DNA from: Gammaproteobacteria bacterium UBA3067
GTDB lineage: Bacteria > Pseudomonadota > Gammaproteobacteria > Pseudomonadales > UBA3067
Assembly (NCBI GenBank): GCA_002366835.1
Contig: DFBZ01000060.1
Location: 62,001 to 126,000 of the forward strand
Length of the DNA stretch: 64,000 nucleotides
Reading direction: 5' to 3'
This document shows, one piece after another, positions 17,764 to 26,010 of the stretch. The stretch's first letter is position 1. Each line of letters opens with the position of its first letter. The notes under the pieces were generated by a model. That model ran no database searches and had not been told where the DNA came from. It saw only the letters and a program-made list of their open reading frames with translations. The position numbers and the translations under genes were made by a program.

Positions 17764-18150
17764 TTAAGCAGTGATTTCTGCAATTTTAGCAGTCAGTTCG
17801 TTCTGCTTAGCAGAAGGCTGAACGCTTTGCATAGCCATCATTTTGCTCATGTCGCCTTCAACTTTAATTTGACCGCTCATGAAACCCTGCATTGCTGCAG
17901 ACTGGTCCTGCTCGATGAACAATTTGTAAGCAAGATCTTTAGGTACGATCAAAGTAGTTGAAGCACCGTCGATAGATCCACGCTCAAGGTTTCCACCGTT
18001 AAGAGCCATGTTCACTTCATCGCTACCATCAGTAACAGTCAGGTTTAACTGAAGGTCAGCCAACTGTGCAGGAACTTCAAGATCACCAGCTGCAGCACGC
18101 AGCTCTTCAACTTTTGCAAACCAATCATCGCTTAAGAATTCTACAGACAT
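17764..18150 (-). CDS. SCP2 sterol-carrier domain protein
   Basis: The 128-residue protein is a single SCP2 domain. The core includes LNLTVTDGSDEVNMALNGGN, LIVPKDLAYKLF and the C-terminal GFMSGQIKVEGDMSKMM, which covers the lipid tunnel. SCP2 domains bind fatty acyl-CoA or sterols. An ATG six bases earlier is too close to the GGAG site; spacing favours 18150. In eukaryotes this domain is the C-terminal part of MFE-2 and SCPx; here it is free and next to a hydratase-2 gene. A good terminator follows the gene. Confidence 0.85.
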   Translation of the reverse strand: MSVEFLSDDWFAKVEELRAAAGDLEVPAQLADLQLNLTVTDGSDEVNMALNGGNLERGSIDGASTTLIVPKDLAYKLFIEQDQSAAMQGFMSGQIKVEGDMSKMMAMQSVQPSAKQNELTAKIAEITA

Positions 18151-18156
18151 GTTCAT

Positions 18157-18486
18157 ATCTCCGTTAATGTTTTATTTCACTTTGACGTATATCGCCAAAA
18201 CAAGGTTTATAATATTTTTTGTCGCAGCCAGTTAGTAAGTAGACCCCTGCTGCATACCTTCAATCCACAACGCGTTTCAAAAACCGTGTTTTCAAACGAT
18301 CGTTTAGATCAAGGTTGGTGTACCTTAATCGATACTCAGGCTCTTGGCAACATCTAATTTTCATCCGTTTTCGCGGCGCTTAAGGAGACCGCTTAGGGAC
18401 CCTCAAGCAAGCCATAGACTCTCATATTACAGCACCATAAAATGGTCTATATCATTGTTATGCATAGCAATATTCAAATGCACACA
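18157..18486. other. Intergenic between amtB and the SCP2 gene
   Basis: About 330 bases lie upstream of the SCP2 gene and downstream of amtB. They contain the palindrome at 18289-18306, an AT-rich TATTATAAA stretch near 18211 that could be a minus-strand -10 box, and an imperfect dyad ATTGTTATGCATAGCAAT at 18454-18471 after amtB. No gene is seen. Confidence 0.4.
18289..18306. promoter_or_regulatory. Candidate TetR-type operator upstream of SCP2 gene
   Basis: TTTTCAAACGATCGTTTA contains the perfect dyad AAACGATCGTTT. The half TTTCAAACG recurs in the palindrome upstream of the thiolase operon at 63081-63102. It lies about 140 bases before the SCP2 start. The protein that would bind is unknown. 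Confidence 0.35.
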
Positions 18487-19728
18487 TCACAGATCGTAAC
18501 CCCTTTCGTCGTGAAGCGCTAAATCCAGGCCTTCGTATTCCCCTTCTTTCTCAACGCGCAATCCTACCACTGCATCCACAATACGCAGCAGCACATAAGT
18601 GGTGATGGCCGTATAAACGAAGGTGGCAACAATACCTATAAGCTGAACTTTCACCTGCCCCAGCATGCTGCTAATACCATCAGCAAAACCAAAACCACTA
18701 AAAACACCCAGCTCCGTGGAAGCAAAAATACCGGCCAGGAAGGTACCCAGAATACCGCCAACGCCACGCACAGGAAATACATCCAATGAATCATCAATCT
18801 TGAGAACTTTCTTTATATACAACGTGGCGTAAAAACAGGTGATTCCCGCCAACAGACCAATAATAAGAGCGCCGCCGGGGCCAACAAAACCGGAAGCCGG
18901 AGTAATGGTTCCCAGGCCGGCCACCATGCCGGTGACAATACCCAAGGCCGAGGGCTTGCCAAATTTCCACCACTCCAGCGTCATCCAAGTTAGCGCTCCC
19001 ATGGAAGCAGAGATATGCGTCACCAGCATCGCCATGGCGGCGTCGCCATTGGCTGCCAGCGCGCTACCACCATTAAAGCCAAACCATCCAACCCAGAGCA
19101 AACCTGCGCCCGTCACCGTCATGGTCATATTATGGGGAGGCATGGGCACTTTGGTAAAACCATCCCTGGGGCCTAAATATATCGCTGCAACCAAAGCGGC
19201 CACGCCAGCAGTAATATGCACAACGGTGCCACCAGCAAAATCAAGCAAGCCCATTTCTCCGAGCCAACCGCCACCCCAAACCCAATGGGTAACCGGCGAA
19301 TACACCACCAAACTCCAGGCAACACAAAAGATCAACATGCCAGAAAACTTTATGCGCTCAGCAAAGCCACCCACAATCAGTGCCGGCGTAATAACCGCAA
19401 AGGTGAGCTGAAACAAGGCAAAAAGAATCTCAGGAATATCGCCAGACATGCTTTCCCGCCCTATACCGGAAAACATGGCCTTTTGCAGCCCGCCAAGCCA
19501 AGCCGAACCTTCGGCAAAGGCCAGTGAATACCCGCCAATCAGCCATATGATAGATACAGCACAGGTAATCGCAAAACACTGCATCAATACCGACAGCACG
19601 TTCTTAACACGTACCAAACCACCATAAAAAAGCGCTAAACCTGGCAGCGTCATCATTAGCACTAATGCCGTAGAGATCAAAATCCACGAGGTATTCCCAG
19701 CATTGAGCGCCGTCTCACTCGCAAACAC
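18487..19728 (-). CDS. amtB: Ammonium transporter
   Basis: The Amt/Rh/MEP channel protein has eleven predicted helices. GLALFYGGLVRVKNVLSVLM, GGTVVHITAG with a pore His, and LLWVGWFGFNGGSALAA are family signatures. It imports ammonium or ammonia. The coordinate given starts at a GTG inside what looks like a signal peptide. The frame stays open upstream and encodes KKFLSYALLFFSSSVFA, a normal AmtB leader, so the true start is probably farther out, for example a GTG at 19817. No ATG is available in that stretch. There is no glnK next to it, unlike the usual glnK-amtB pair. Confidence 0.93.
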   Translation of the reverse strand: MFASETALNAGNTSWILISTALVLMMTLPGLALFYGGLVRVKNVLSVLMQCFAITCAVSIIWLIGGYSLAFAEGSAWLGGLQKAMFSGIGRESMSGDIPEILFALFQLTFAVITPALIVGGFAERIKFSGMLIFCVAWSLVVYSPVTHWVWGGGWLGEMGLLDFAGGTVVHITAGVAALVAAIYLGPRDGFTKVPMPPHNMTMTVTGAGLLWVGWFGFNGGSALAANGDAAMAMLVTHISASMGALTWMTLEWWKFGKPSALGIVTGMVAGLGTITPASGFVGPGGALIIGLLAGITCFYATLYIKKVLKIDDSLDVFPVRGVGGILGTFLAGIFASTELGVFSGFGFADGISSMLGQVKVQLIGIVATFVYTAITTYVLLRIVDAVVGLRVEKEGEYEGLDLALHDERGYDL

Positions 19729-19974
19729 GGAGGAGGAAAAAAAAGCAGCGCATAAGAAAGGAATTTTTTTACACTTGTTTTAAGAATATCGCCAACCCTG
19801 ATTAATAAAAGAGACACACTTCATTACAGAAAATCGTTCCAGACAACACTTGGAACACTGATTTGGTGCTCAGAAAAACCTTAACGCAGCGCGCGCACAA
19901 AAAAACGGCATACTAAAGCAAGCCCGAAAAATTAACAAATGAAGGACATCAGCCTTACGAATAAGAACAAGAAT

Positions 19975-20907
19975 TTAGGGAGAAAGCTTTACCAATTCAA
20001 CCCAATAAGCCCCTAGCCTCTGCTCAGAAGGCCTTGGCGACAGAGGTCCCACACCGTATGCTCGCAACTCAGGCCCCAGTCCGATTTTTTGCGCACTCAC
20101 ATAAGCAAGCAAACTATCAGCCGCGTGCTTTGATTGCTTTAAGGCAAGACCAACATCACTACGCGCCTCTGTATGCGCTACGAGAGCAAGCGGCAATTGA
20201 GGATTGCTTCTCAACCACTGCAGCAAGTCATTTAGAGCCACTTGGCTACGCTCTACATCTAACTCACCGGCGGAAGAAAACGCCAAACCGTTAATGGTAC
20301 TAAAGCTAGCACTGGACAGAGAAAACGGTTCGTGATTCTCGCTCTCTGACTCACCCTCAACATCGATCAAGTCGAGATGGATATAATTTTTTTTATTTCC
20401 ACGCTGCACAAAATACAAAGCAATATAATCCACAGAGGAAGAAGACGGCGCCCGCATAGCGACATATCGCTGGGTATCCACAATTCCATTAAGCACCCGC
20501 TGGGAAAATATAACATTCGCCCAGTGATTGTTGCTGCCACATGCGCGTGACTCACAGGCATAGAGTGACTGATATTTTTTTTGTTCAATAAAAAAATTTA
20601 GGTAGTGGCGAAATACCTCGCTGGGCGAATAGTCGCGAGGTATTTCATAGGTTAAATGCCTGACCTCTCCCTTTAGTTTTTTTTCGTGCTCCGGGTGCAG
20701 ACTCCCCTCTTTTCTCTTTAAGGTTCCAAGAGGCAGCCTGTAGATGGATTCGCCTGGCTCCTTCGCTTCGTTCAACAAACTCGCTTCAGGGAACTCGTCA
20801 AACTCCGGAAAATATTTTTTGACTTGAGCATTTGAAACACCGCTTATAAAAAAGGAGCACGCCATTAGCAAAGCGCAAGACACTCTGATCAATAAACACT
20901 TATTCAT
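19975..20907 (-). CDS. DUF4892 protein with OmpA-like C-terminus
   Basis: The 310-residue secreted or periplasmic protein begins with a signal peptide MNKCLLIRVSCALLMACSFF, ending near VSNAQ. The middle part contains YEIPRDYSPSEVFRHYLNFF and YACESRACGSNNHWANVIF, the DUF4892 pattern of pseudomonads and relatives. The C-terminal ~90 residues resemble an OmpA-type domain (LALVAHTEARSDVGLALKQS), which would bind peptidoglycan. The ATG at 20907 has AAGGA at good spacing; a longer frame upstream overlaps the hydrolase gene and is not used. The gene follows two hydrolase genes by 52 bases and may share their transcript. Its function is unknown. Confidence 0.78.
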   Translation of the reverse strand: MNKCLLIRVSCALLMACSFFISGVSNAQVKKYFPEFDEFPEASLLNEAKEPGESIYRLPLGTLKRKEGSLHPEHEKKLKGEVRHLTYEIPRDYSPSEVFRHYLNFFIEQKKYQSLYACESRACGSNNHWANVIFSQRVLNGIVDTQRYVAMRAPSSSSVDYIALYFVQRGNKKNYIHLDLIDVEGESESENHEPFSLSSASFSTINGLAFSSAGELDVERSQVALNDLLQWLRSNPQLPLALVAHTEARSDVGLALKQSKHAADSLLAYVSAQKIGLGPELRAYGVGPLSPRPSEQRLGAYWVELVKLSP

Positions 20908-20959
20908 TATTATTCCTTTTCGCAGACCATTCCAGACAACCTTCAGAGCCAAATGCTCT

Positions 20960-21862
20960 TTAACTACCGCCTTGCAGCGGCTCATGCTTTGTTTCAAAAA
21001 AATTAGCCACAATTTTGGCGACATCTCCACTCTGTTCTTCCATGTGCAGGTGATGCCCCCCGGGCAAATATTCAACACGAAGGTCTTTATGCGCATCAAT
21101 CCGCTCTTGCATTTCCGCTTCATCACGAGGAACCCCCTCCTCTGCTAAAACCAAACAACTAGGCGCAGTGACCAAGCGAATATAGGAACAAAACTCATGA
21201 TGACTCGCCGCAGAAGAGGAGATAAAGCGCAAACGCGGATCAGAACGAAAAACCAGCCCTTCTTTATCTTGCTGCGAACCACGCTCACAAAGTAGTCGCG
21301 CTGCAGATTCTTCTATTTTAAAAAAACCATTTACACGCGCTTTTGTTGCGGCATCCAAGTTCGGATAAATAGGCGCCTTTTTATGCCGCAAACCAATAGT
21401 TTTACGAAATGCCGTTTGCGCAAGAATCGGAATAGTTTCTGCTGAAACCATACTCGGAGCACCAAAACCTTCCAGCAGCATCAACTTGTTCACCAAGGTC
21501 GGCTCGGTACCCGCTGTCATTAGGGATATATGAGCACCCATGGAGTGCCCCATTAGACTGAATGTATCCCAAGATAGCTGGTTGGCGAGTTCTAGAACGT
21601 CGAACACGTACTCATTAAAATAATAATGCCCCCAACCAGGACGATGGCCACTTAAACCATGGCCTGCCAGGTCAATGGCGCAAATTCGAAGCTCAGGTAA
21701 CTGGGCCGCCAAAAGATCAAAGCTGGCGGCATTGTCCAGCCAACCATGAAGAGCGATCACCCGCTCTCCATCCTCCGGCCCCCAAACTTTGGCATGAATT
21801 TGTAGCCCGTTTACATTAAAACTCTGTGCTTCCCAGCTCGGCCTATCACAACTTTTAGTCAT
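20960..21862 (-). CDS. Alpha/beta hydrolase, tandem copy 2
   Basis: The 300-residue protein has the alpha/beta-hydrolase fold. The oxyanion segment is VIALHGWLDNAASFDLL, the nucleophile elbow is GHSMGAH, and the catalytic His is likely in LPGGHHLHMEE near the C-terminus. The cap domain covers residues ~140-215. It is close in layout to the gene just upstream (nine-base gap), so the two arose by tandem duplication. Substrates are likely esters; the precise reaction is not readable. Confidence 0.85.
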   Translation of the reverse strand: MTKSCDRPSWEAQSFNVNGLQIHAKVWGPEDGERVIALHGWLDNAASFDLLAAQLPELRICAIDLAGHGLSGHRPGWGHYYFNEYVFDVLELANQLSWDTFSLMGHSMGAHISLMTAGTEPTLVNKLMLLEGFGAPSMVSAETIPILAQTAFRKTIGLRHKKAPIYPNLDAATKARVNGFFKIEESAARLLCERGSQQDKEGLVFRSDPRLRFISSSAASHHEFCSYIRLVTAPSCLVLAEEGVPRDEAEMQERIDAHKDLRVEYLPGGHHLHMEEQSGDVAKIVANFFETKHEPLQGGS

Positions 21863-21871
21863 TTGTTTTTA

Positions 21872-22723
21872 TTAATCCAAAAAATCATTAATCAGCGCGG
21901 CTACCTTTCCTGACTCACCTTCAAGGTGAAGGTGATGCCGACCAGAAAGGGCCTCGATCCTTAGATCAGCGAGCTTATCTTTTCGTGTTTCCAGGCCCAA
22001 AAAAGATCGAGGAATGCCCTCTTCGCCCAGTATCAAACAAGTCGGCGCTGTTACTGCGCTAATCAAAGATTGAATCTCTTCCTCGGGGAAGCGCAGCGGA
22101 GAAGAATAGCGCAAACGCGGATCAGAGCGCCAGGCCCAGCCATCTTCGACCTCTTTCGTTCCACGCTGACACAATATCTCGGCAGCTTGGCGATTCACAA
22201 CCGTCCCCCCAACCATGCGTTTTTTCACAATGGTATCCCATGCCCCATAGACTAACTGGCGCTCTGGGCGGTATGTTTTCATTTTCGCAAACGCTGAGCG
22301 CAGCTGGGATGCAGCTACGGAAGCAGGTCGAGTATGGGGGCCGAAGCCTTCAATTAATACCAACTTTTTTACCCTCTCGGGGAAAACGCCCGCCAGCATA
22401 AGGGCGACATTCGCACCCAAAGAATGGCCAATCAGATTAAAAGAGGGCCAAGCCAAGCTATCAGCAACGGCAATAGCATCAGCGATATAATCAGTAATGT
22501 AATAATGCGAACCGAGGGGGCGATGATCACTAAACCCGTGCCCAGCCATATCCATGGCACGGAAATCCAAATCATTCAATTCGGGGGCTAGTTTATCGAA
22601 GGTTCCAGCATTATCCAGCCAACCGTGTAGACCAAGGGTAGGCGTACCATCAAGCGTCCCCCAGTTCTTTAGCCCGAAATTCAAACCATTCGCACAAATT
22701 GTTTCCTCTTGGCAATTTGCCAC
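21872..22723 (-). CDS. Alpha/beta hydrolase, tandem copy 1
   Basis: The 283-residue paralogue has GLHGWLDNAGTFDKLAPELN, the elbow GHSLGAN and the C-terminal LSGRHHLHLEGESG. Shared blocks with the next gene include DMAGHGFSDHRP against DLAGHGLSGHRP, and CQRGTKEVEDGWAWRSDPRL against CERGSQQDKEGLVFRSDPRL. The start is GTG with GGAG nine bases upstream. It heads a probable three-gene transcript with the second hydrolase and the DUF4892 gene. Confidence 0.85.
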   Translation of the reverse strand: MANCQEETICANGLNFGLKNWGTLDGTPTLGLHGWLDNAGTFDKLAPELNDLDFRAMDMAGHGFSDHRPLGSHYYITDYIADAIAVADSLAWPSFNLIGHSLGANVALMLAGVFPERVKKLVLIEGFGPHTRPASVAASQLRSAFAKMKTYRPERQLVYGAWDTIVKKRMVGGTVVNRQAAEILCQRGTKEVEDGWAWRSDPRLRYSSPLRFPEEEIQSLISAVTAPTCLILGEEGIPRSFLGLETRKDKLADLRIEALSGRHHLHLEGESGKVAALINDFLD

Positions 22724-23002
22724 CCCAGCACACTCCTTCTAACAAGCAGAACAAAGCCGCCAAGTGTAAACATAAGAGCCATCCAGTAAAAGAGGCCAAT
22801 GACATTTAAGACCCCGAACAAGACGCTTCCAAATCAATACCTTGCAAACCTTGTCTGTTATTTTTGTCATGCTCCAGATAATAAAAGGCCGACCCGCTCA
22901 CATATAATTTTTTACAAATCGCTATGCTAAACAGCTGCGCCATAAACTAACATTAAAACTATCGAGGGCTAGCGAGCCCACTTTGTCCTTTTATCTTTCC
23001 AC
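22724..23002. other. Intergenic between divergent hydrolase and HDOD genes
   Basis: No convincing gene. A minus-strand frame from a TTG at 22821 to 22681 would encode a 46-residue hydrophobic peptide overlapping the hydrolase start, with GGAAG upstream; support is weak. Confidence 0.35.
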
Positions 23003-23149
23003 CTAGCAGGCTGTTAAAATTCGCTGAGTTGAGCCAGATACAAGGAAAAATTAAGCGAAAAAGCGGAGTTTACACCTGTAAATGAGCACTTTGAGCGCGA
23101 TTTTTACGCTGTAGATGGCCAAGTCAGTAGAATTTCAACAACCTGCTAG
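23003..23149. repeat. Miniature inverted-repeat element, core-sharing family, copy 2
   Basis: The terminal repeats CTAGCAGGCTGTTAAAATTC and GAATTTCAACAACCTGCTAG are inverted copies with three mismatches, bounding about 147 bases. The inside carries ACAAGG...AAGCGGAGTTTACACCTG and TAAATGAGCACTTTGAGCGC, whose central part matches the elements at 12576 and 25884. No coding capacity of its own is seen. The right arm contains the start codon of the HDOD gene. Confidence 0.75.
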
Positions 23150-24062
23150 AAACCAAATACAACAAATACACTCATACAAATCAACTGCGGACCCCCTATC
23201 AGTGAGCTCAAGTGAACTATTAACCGCCAACAAGCTAGTCGAAAGAATAGACATCCCCTCCCAACCCGAACTACTTATATCTATAAACTTAGAGGCGCAA
23301 AAGGAGCGTTGTAATTTTGATCTAGTGGCTGAAATGATCAGCAATGACATTAGTATCGCTTCCGAAGTACTGAAAACGGTTAACAGCCCGCTCTTTGGCT
23401 TACGCAAAAGTGTCACGTCCATTCAGCAGGCGGTTGGCCTGATGGGCTTACACCGGGTTATCGGACTGGTTAGAAATGTCTCTCTGAGGAAGAGCGTTAG
23501 CAAGGGCCTGAATCTCGAATCCTTCTGGCAGTCTGCTACGAAGAATGCCCAAACCTGTGCGCTAATTGCAAAAAAAACAAATCTTATTGATGCCGAAGAG
23601 GCCTACACCTTCGGCCTGTTTCACGATGCAGGCATCCCCATCCTGATGCAAAACTATTCCGACTATCAAAGCAGCCTAAAAGACGCATCAATGCAGTCAG
23701 GCTTAGAAGGCACCAAAGCAGAGGACACTATTTACAAAGTGAATCACGCCACTGTTGGCTACTACTTGTGTGACAAATGGTTTCTACCCGAGCATATCTG
23801 TAAAGCCGTGTATTACCATCACCGTAGCCATTTCATGTTCAATAAAACAAAAGCTTACGACAGCCCATTCATTATTTTATTGTCGTTACTGGTAACATCT
23901 CAGCATATTATTGGCGCGAAGAGTCAAGTCGAAGCTGAGAGGGAATACCCAAACCTATGGAATGAAATGCAATTCCCGTTACAGGAAATATTTAAGCTTG
24001 ATGAAGAAGCGTACAGCGCCCTTATCGCCGACATTAACGAACAGCTAGAAGCCACGAATTGA
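23115..24062 (+). CDS. HDOD-domain protein
   Basis: This 315-residue cytoplasmic signalling-type protein has an HDOD domain at residues ~38-240. Blocks include RIDIPSQPELLISINLE, NDISIASEVLKTVNSPLFGL, AVGLMGLHRVIGLVRNV and FGLFHDAGIPILMQ. HDOD proteins are HD-related but usually lack metal-dependent phosphodiesterase activity and act in regulation. The first ~12 residues (MAKSVEFQQPAR) are encoded by the right arm of an inverted-repeat element, and no ribosome binding site precedes that ATG. A GTG at 23200 would give a protein that still holds the full domain. The true start is therefore uncertain. Confidence 0.85.
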   Translation: MAKSVEFQQPARNQIQQIHSYKSTADPLSVSSSELLTANKLVERIDIPSQPELLISINLEAQKERCNFDLVAEMISNDISIASEVLKTVNSPLFGLRKSVTSIQQAVGLMGLHRVIGLVRNVSLRKSVSKGLNLESFWQSATKNAQTCALIAKKTNLIDAEEAYTFGLFHDAGIPILMQNYSDYQSSLKDASMQSGLEGTKAEDTIYKVNHATVGYYLCDKWFLPEHICKAVYYHHRSHFMFNKTKAYDSPFIILLSLLVTSQHIIGAKSQVEAEREYPNLWNEMQFPLQEIFKLDEEAYSALIADINEQLEATN

Positions 24063-24064
24063 GA

Positions 24065-24087
24065 TATTTGCGAAAATATCGCAAATA
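24065..24087 (+). terminator. Hairpin after the HDOD gene
   Basis: TATTTGCGA and TCGCAAATA form a perfect nine-base stem with loop AAATA, starting two bases after the stop codon. There is no T-run, so it may be a weak or Rho-assisted terminator. Confidence 0.4.
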
Positions 24088-24287
24088 ATCGACGAAGGGG
24101 GGCTTACTAAGCTTGTGAGCTCCTCTACTACCATTCCCAACGCCTACCGCCGAGGCATTATTTCCAGCAAAACAGCCCCTTCAGAACATATCACCACAAG
24201 CCAAATCTCATGTTACTGTCGCGCGCGATTCAATGTTTCATCAAATTTATTAGCGGAGGAATTTCCCATAAACGGCACCCATCATCC

Positions 24288-24365
24288 ATAATCCTAGAAA
24301 CCGCAGTTGAAGTACAAAATTCTGTACAAGCTCTTGCCGCACCCAACTGAGGCTTCTAGGATAAT
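24288..24365. repeat. Miniature palindromic element upstream of asnS
   Basis: ATAATCCTAGAAACCGCAG and the inverted CTGAGGCTTCTAGGATAAT bound 78 bases. An internal hairpin GTACAAAATTCTGTAC lies in the middle. The same left arm recurs at 60335 and, more weakly, at 7653. The element ends 30 bases before the asnS ATG, so it may contribute the promoter or 5' leader of that gene. Confidence 0.65.
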
Positions 24366-24395
24366 CACTGTCAGTTGCTTAATAACAAAATATGG

Positions 24396-25805
24396 ATGAA
24401 CGCCATGAAACAAGCCATGATCAAACAGATACTTGCGGACAAATTTACCGAGGATGAAACCATCACCATCAAAGGTTGGGTCCGCACCCGCCGCGATTCA
24501 AAGGGTGGCTTTTCATTTCTCAGCATCAGTGATGGCAGCTGCTTTTCACCGTTACAAGTGATTGCAGACAATAAACTCGACAACTACTCCGATGAACTAT
24601 TGCACCTTACCGCTGGGTGCAGCGTCATTGCCACGGGAAAGCTGGTTCGCTCTCAGGGGAAAGGCCAGAGTTACGAGATTCAGGCCAGCACGATCACGGT
24701 TACTGGCTGGGTCGAAGATCCAGAAAGTTATCCCATCTCTCCCAAACATCACACCATGGAGCATCTGCGCAGTGTTGCCCACTTGCGCCCCCGCAGTAAT
24801 ACCTTTGGTGCGGTAACCCGTGTGCGTCACCACTTGGCTCAAGCCATTCATCGTTATTTCCACGAACAGGGTTTTTACTGGGTAAATACCCCCATCATCA
24901 CAGCCAGCGACTGCGAAGGCGCGGGGGAAATGTTTCGGGTGAGCACGCTAGATACGGCAAACCTTCCTTTCACGCCAGAAGGACACGTGGACTACAACCA
25001 GGATTTTTTTGGCAAAGAAGCCTTCCTGACAGTTTCGGGCCAACTTAACGTAGAAAGCTATTGCTTGGCCATGTCCAAGGTATATACCTTTGGCCCCACC
25101 TTCCGTGCCGAAAACTCCAACACCAGCCGACATCTGGCAGAATTTTGGATGGTGGAACCGGAAATAGCCTTCGCCGACCTGTCCGATGTCTCCAACCTGG
25201 CGGAATCCTTTCTCAAATACGTTCTGGCTGCCGTACTTGAAGAGCTACCTGATGACATGGACTTTTTCGCCAAGCGCGTTGATAAGGAAGCCGTCACTCG
25301 CATTGAATCGGTGCTGAATACCCCCTTTGAAAGAATTGAGTACAGCGACGCCATCAACATTCTCCAGCGCGCGAAACACAAGTTTGAATACCCTGTGGAA
25401 TGGGGCATAGACCTACAGTCAGAACATGAGCGTTATTTGTGCGAAAAACATGTCAAAGGCCCGACTATCGTAATGAATTACCCCAAGGATATTAAAGCGT
25501 TTTACATGCGCCTCAACGATGACGAGAAAACCTGCGCGGCCATGGATATTCTTGCGCCAGGTATTGGCGAAATTATCGGCGGCAGCCAGCGGGAAGATCG
25601 CCTGGATATTCTCACCCAGCGCATGCTACAAGCTGGGCTTAAGCCCGAAGATATGGCTTGGTACCTCGACCTGCGCCGTTACGGCAGCGTACCACACGGC
25701 GGATTTGGACTAGGCTTTGAGCGCCTGATTAACTATATCACCGGCCTGGAGAATATTCGTGATGCGATTCCTTTTCCAAGAACCCCAAAGCATGCGCCTT
25801 ATTAA
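24396..25805 (+). CDS. asnS: Asparaginyl-tRNA synthetase
   Basis: This is a class IIb aminoacyl-tRNA synthetase of about 469 residues. The N-terminal OB-fold contains TIKGWVRTRRDSKGGFSFLS. The catalytic core has motif 2 TFRAENSNTSRHLAEFWMVE and motif 3 GGFGLGFERLINYI. It charges tRNA-Asn in the cytoplasm. Several in-frame starts are possible (TTG 24375, ATG 24396, 24405, 24417), none with a strong ribosome binding site. The mobile-looking element just upstream may have replaced the native leader. Confidence 0.96.
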   Translation: MNAMKQAMIKQILADKFTEDETITIKGWVRTRRDSKGGFSFLSISDGSCFSPLQVIADNKLDNYSDELLHLTAGCSVIATGKLVRSQGKGQSYEIQASTITVTGWVEDPESYPISPKHHTMEHLRSVAHLRPRSNTFGAVTRVRHHLAQAIHRYFHEQGFYWVNTPIITASDCEGAGEMFRVSTLDTANLPFTPEGHVDYNQDFFGKEAFLTVSGQLNVESYCLAMSKVYTFGPTFRAENSNTSRHLAEFWMVEPEIAFADLSDVSNLAESFLKYVLAAVLEELPDDMDFFAKRVDKEAVTRIESVLNTPFERIEYSDAINILQRAKHKFEYPVEWGIDLQSEHERYLCEKHVKGPTIVMNYPKDIKAFYMRLNDDEKTCAAMDILAPGIGEIIGGSQREDRLDILTQRMLQAGLKPEDMAWYLDLRRYGSVPHGGFGLGFERLINYITGLENIRDAIPFPRTPKHAPY

Positions 25806-25883
25806 AGAGAATGAAGACAAAGCGGTGAGCAAACGCGATTCCCGCTTTATTTTACAAAAAATCGAAACGATTCAGCGAGCTCT

Positions 25884-26004
25884 GTAACTATTCATATCGC
25901 GCTCAAATTTGCGCAGAACAAGGCGAAAGATGTGAGTTTATAAGTATAAATGATCATTTTTTAACACAATTATGTGCAAATTTGAGCGCGATATGAATAG
26001 TTAC
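25884..26004. repeat. Miniature inverted-repeat element, core-sharing family, copy 3
   Basis: Perfect 29-base terminal repeats (25884-25912 and 25976-26004) start GTAACTATTCATATCGCGCT. The 63-base interior holds ACAAGGCGAAAGATGTGAG and GAGTTTATAAGTATAAATGA, matching the core of the elements at 12576 and 23003. It lies between the convergent asnS and NlpC/P60 genes and could act as a bidirectional terminator. Confidence 0.8.
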
Positions 26005-26010
26005 AAAAGA

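Noticed and set aside
20908..21126. N-terminal extension of the DUF4892 protein
   Set aside because: It overlaps the hydrolase gene and lies before a proper signal peptide start with a good ribosome site at 20907.
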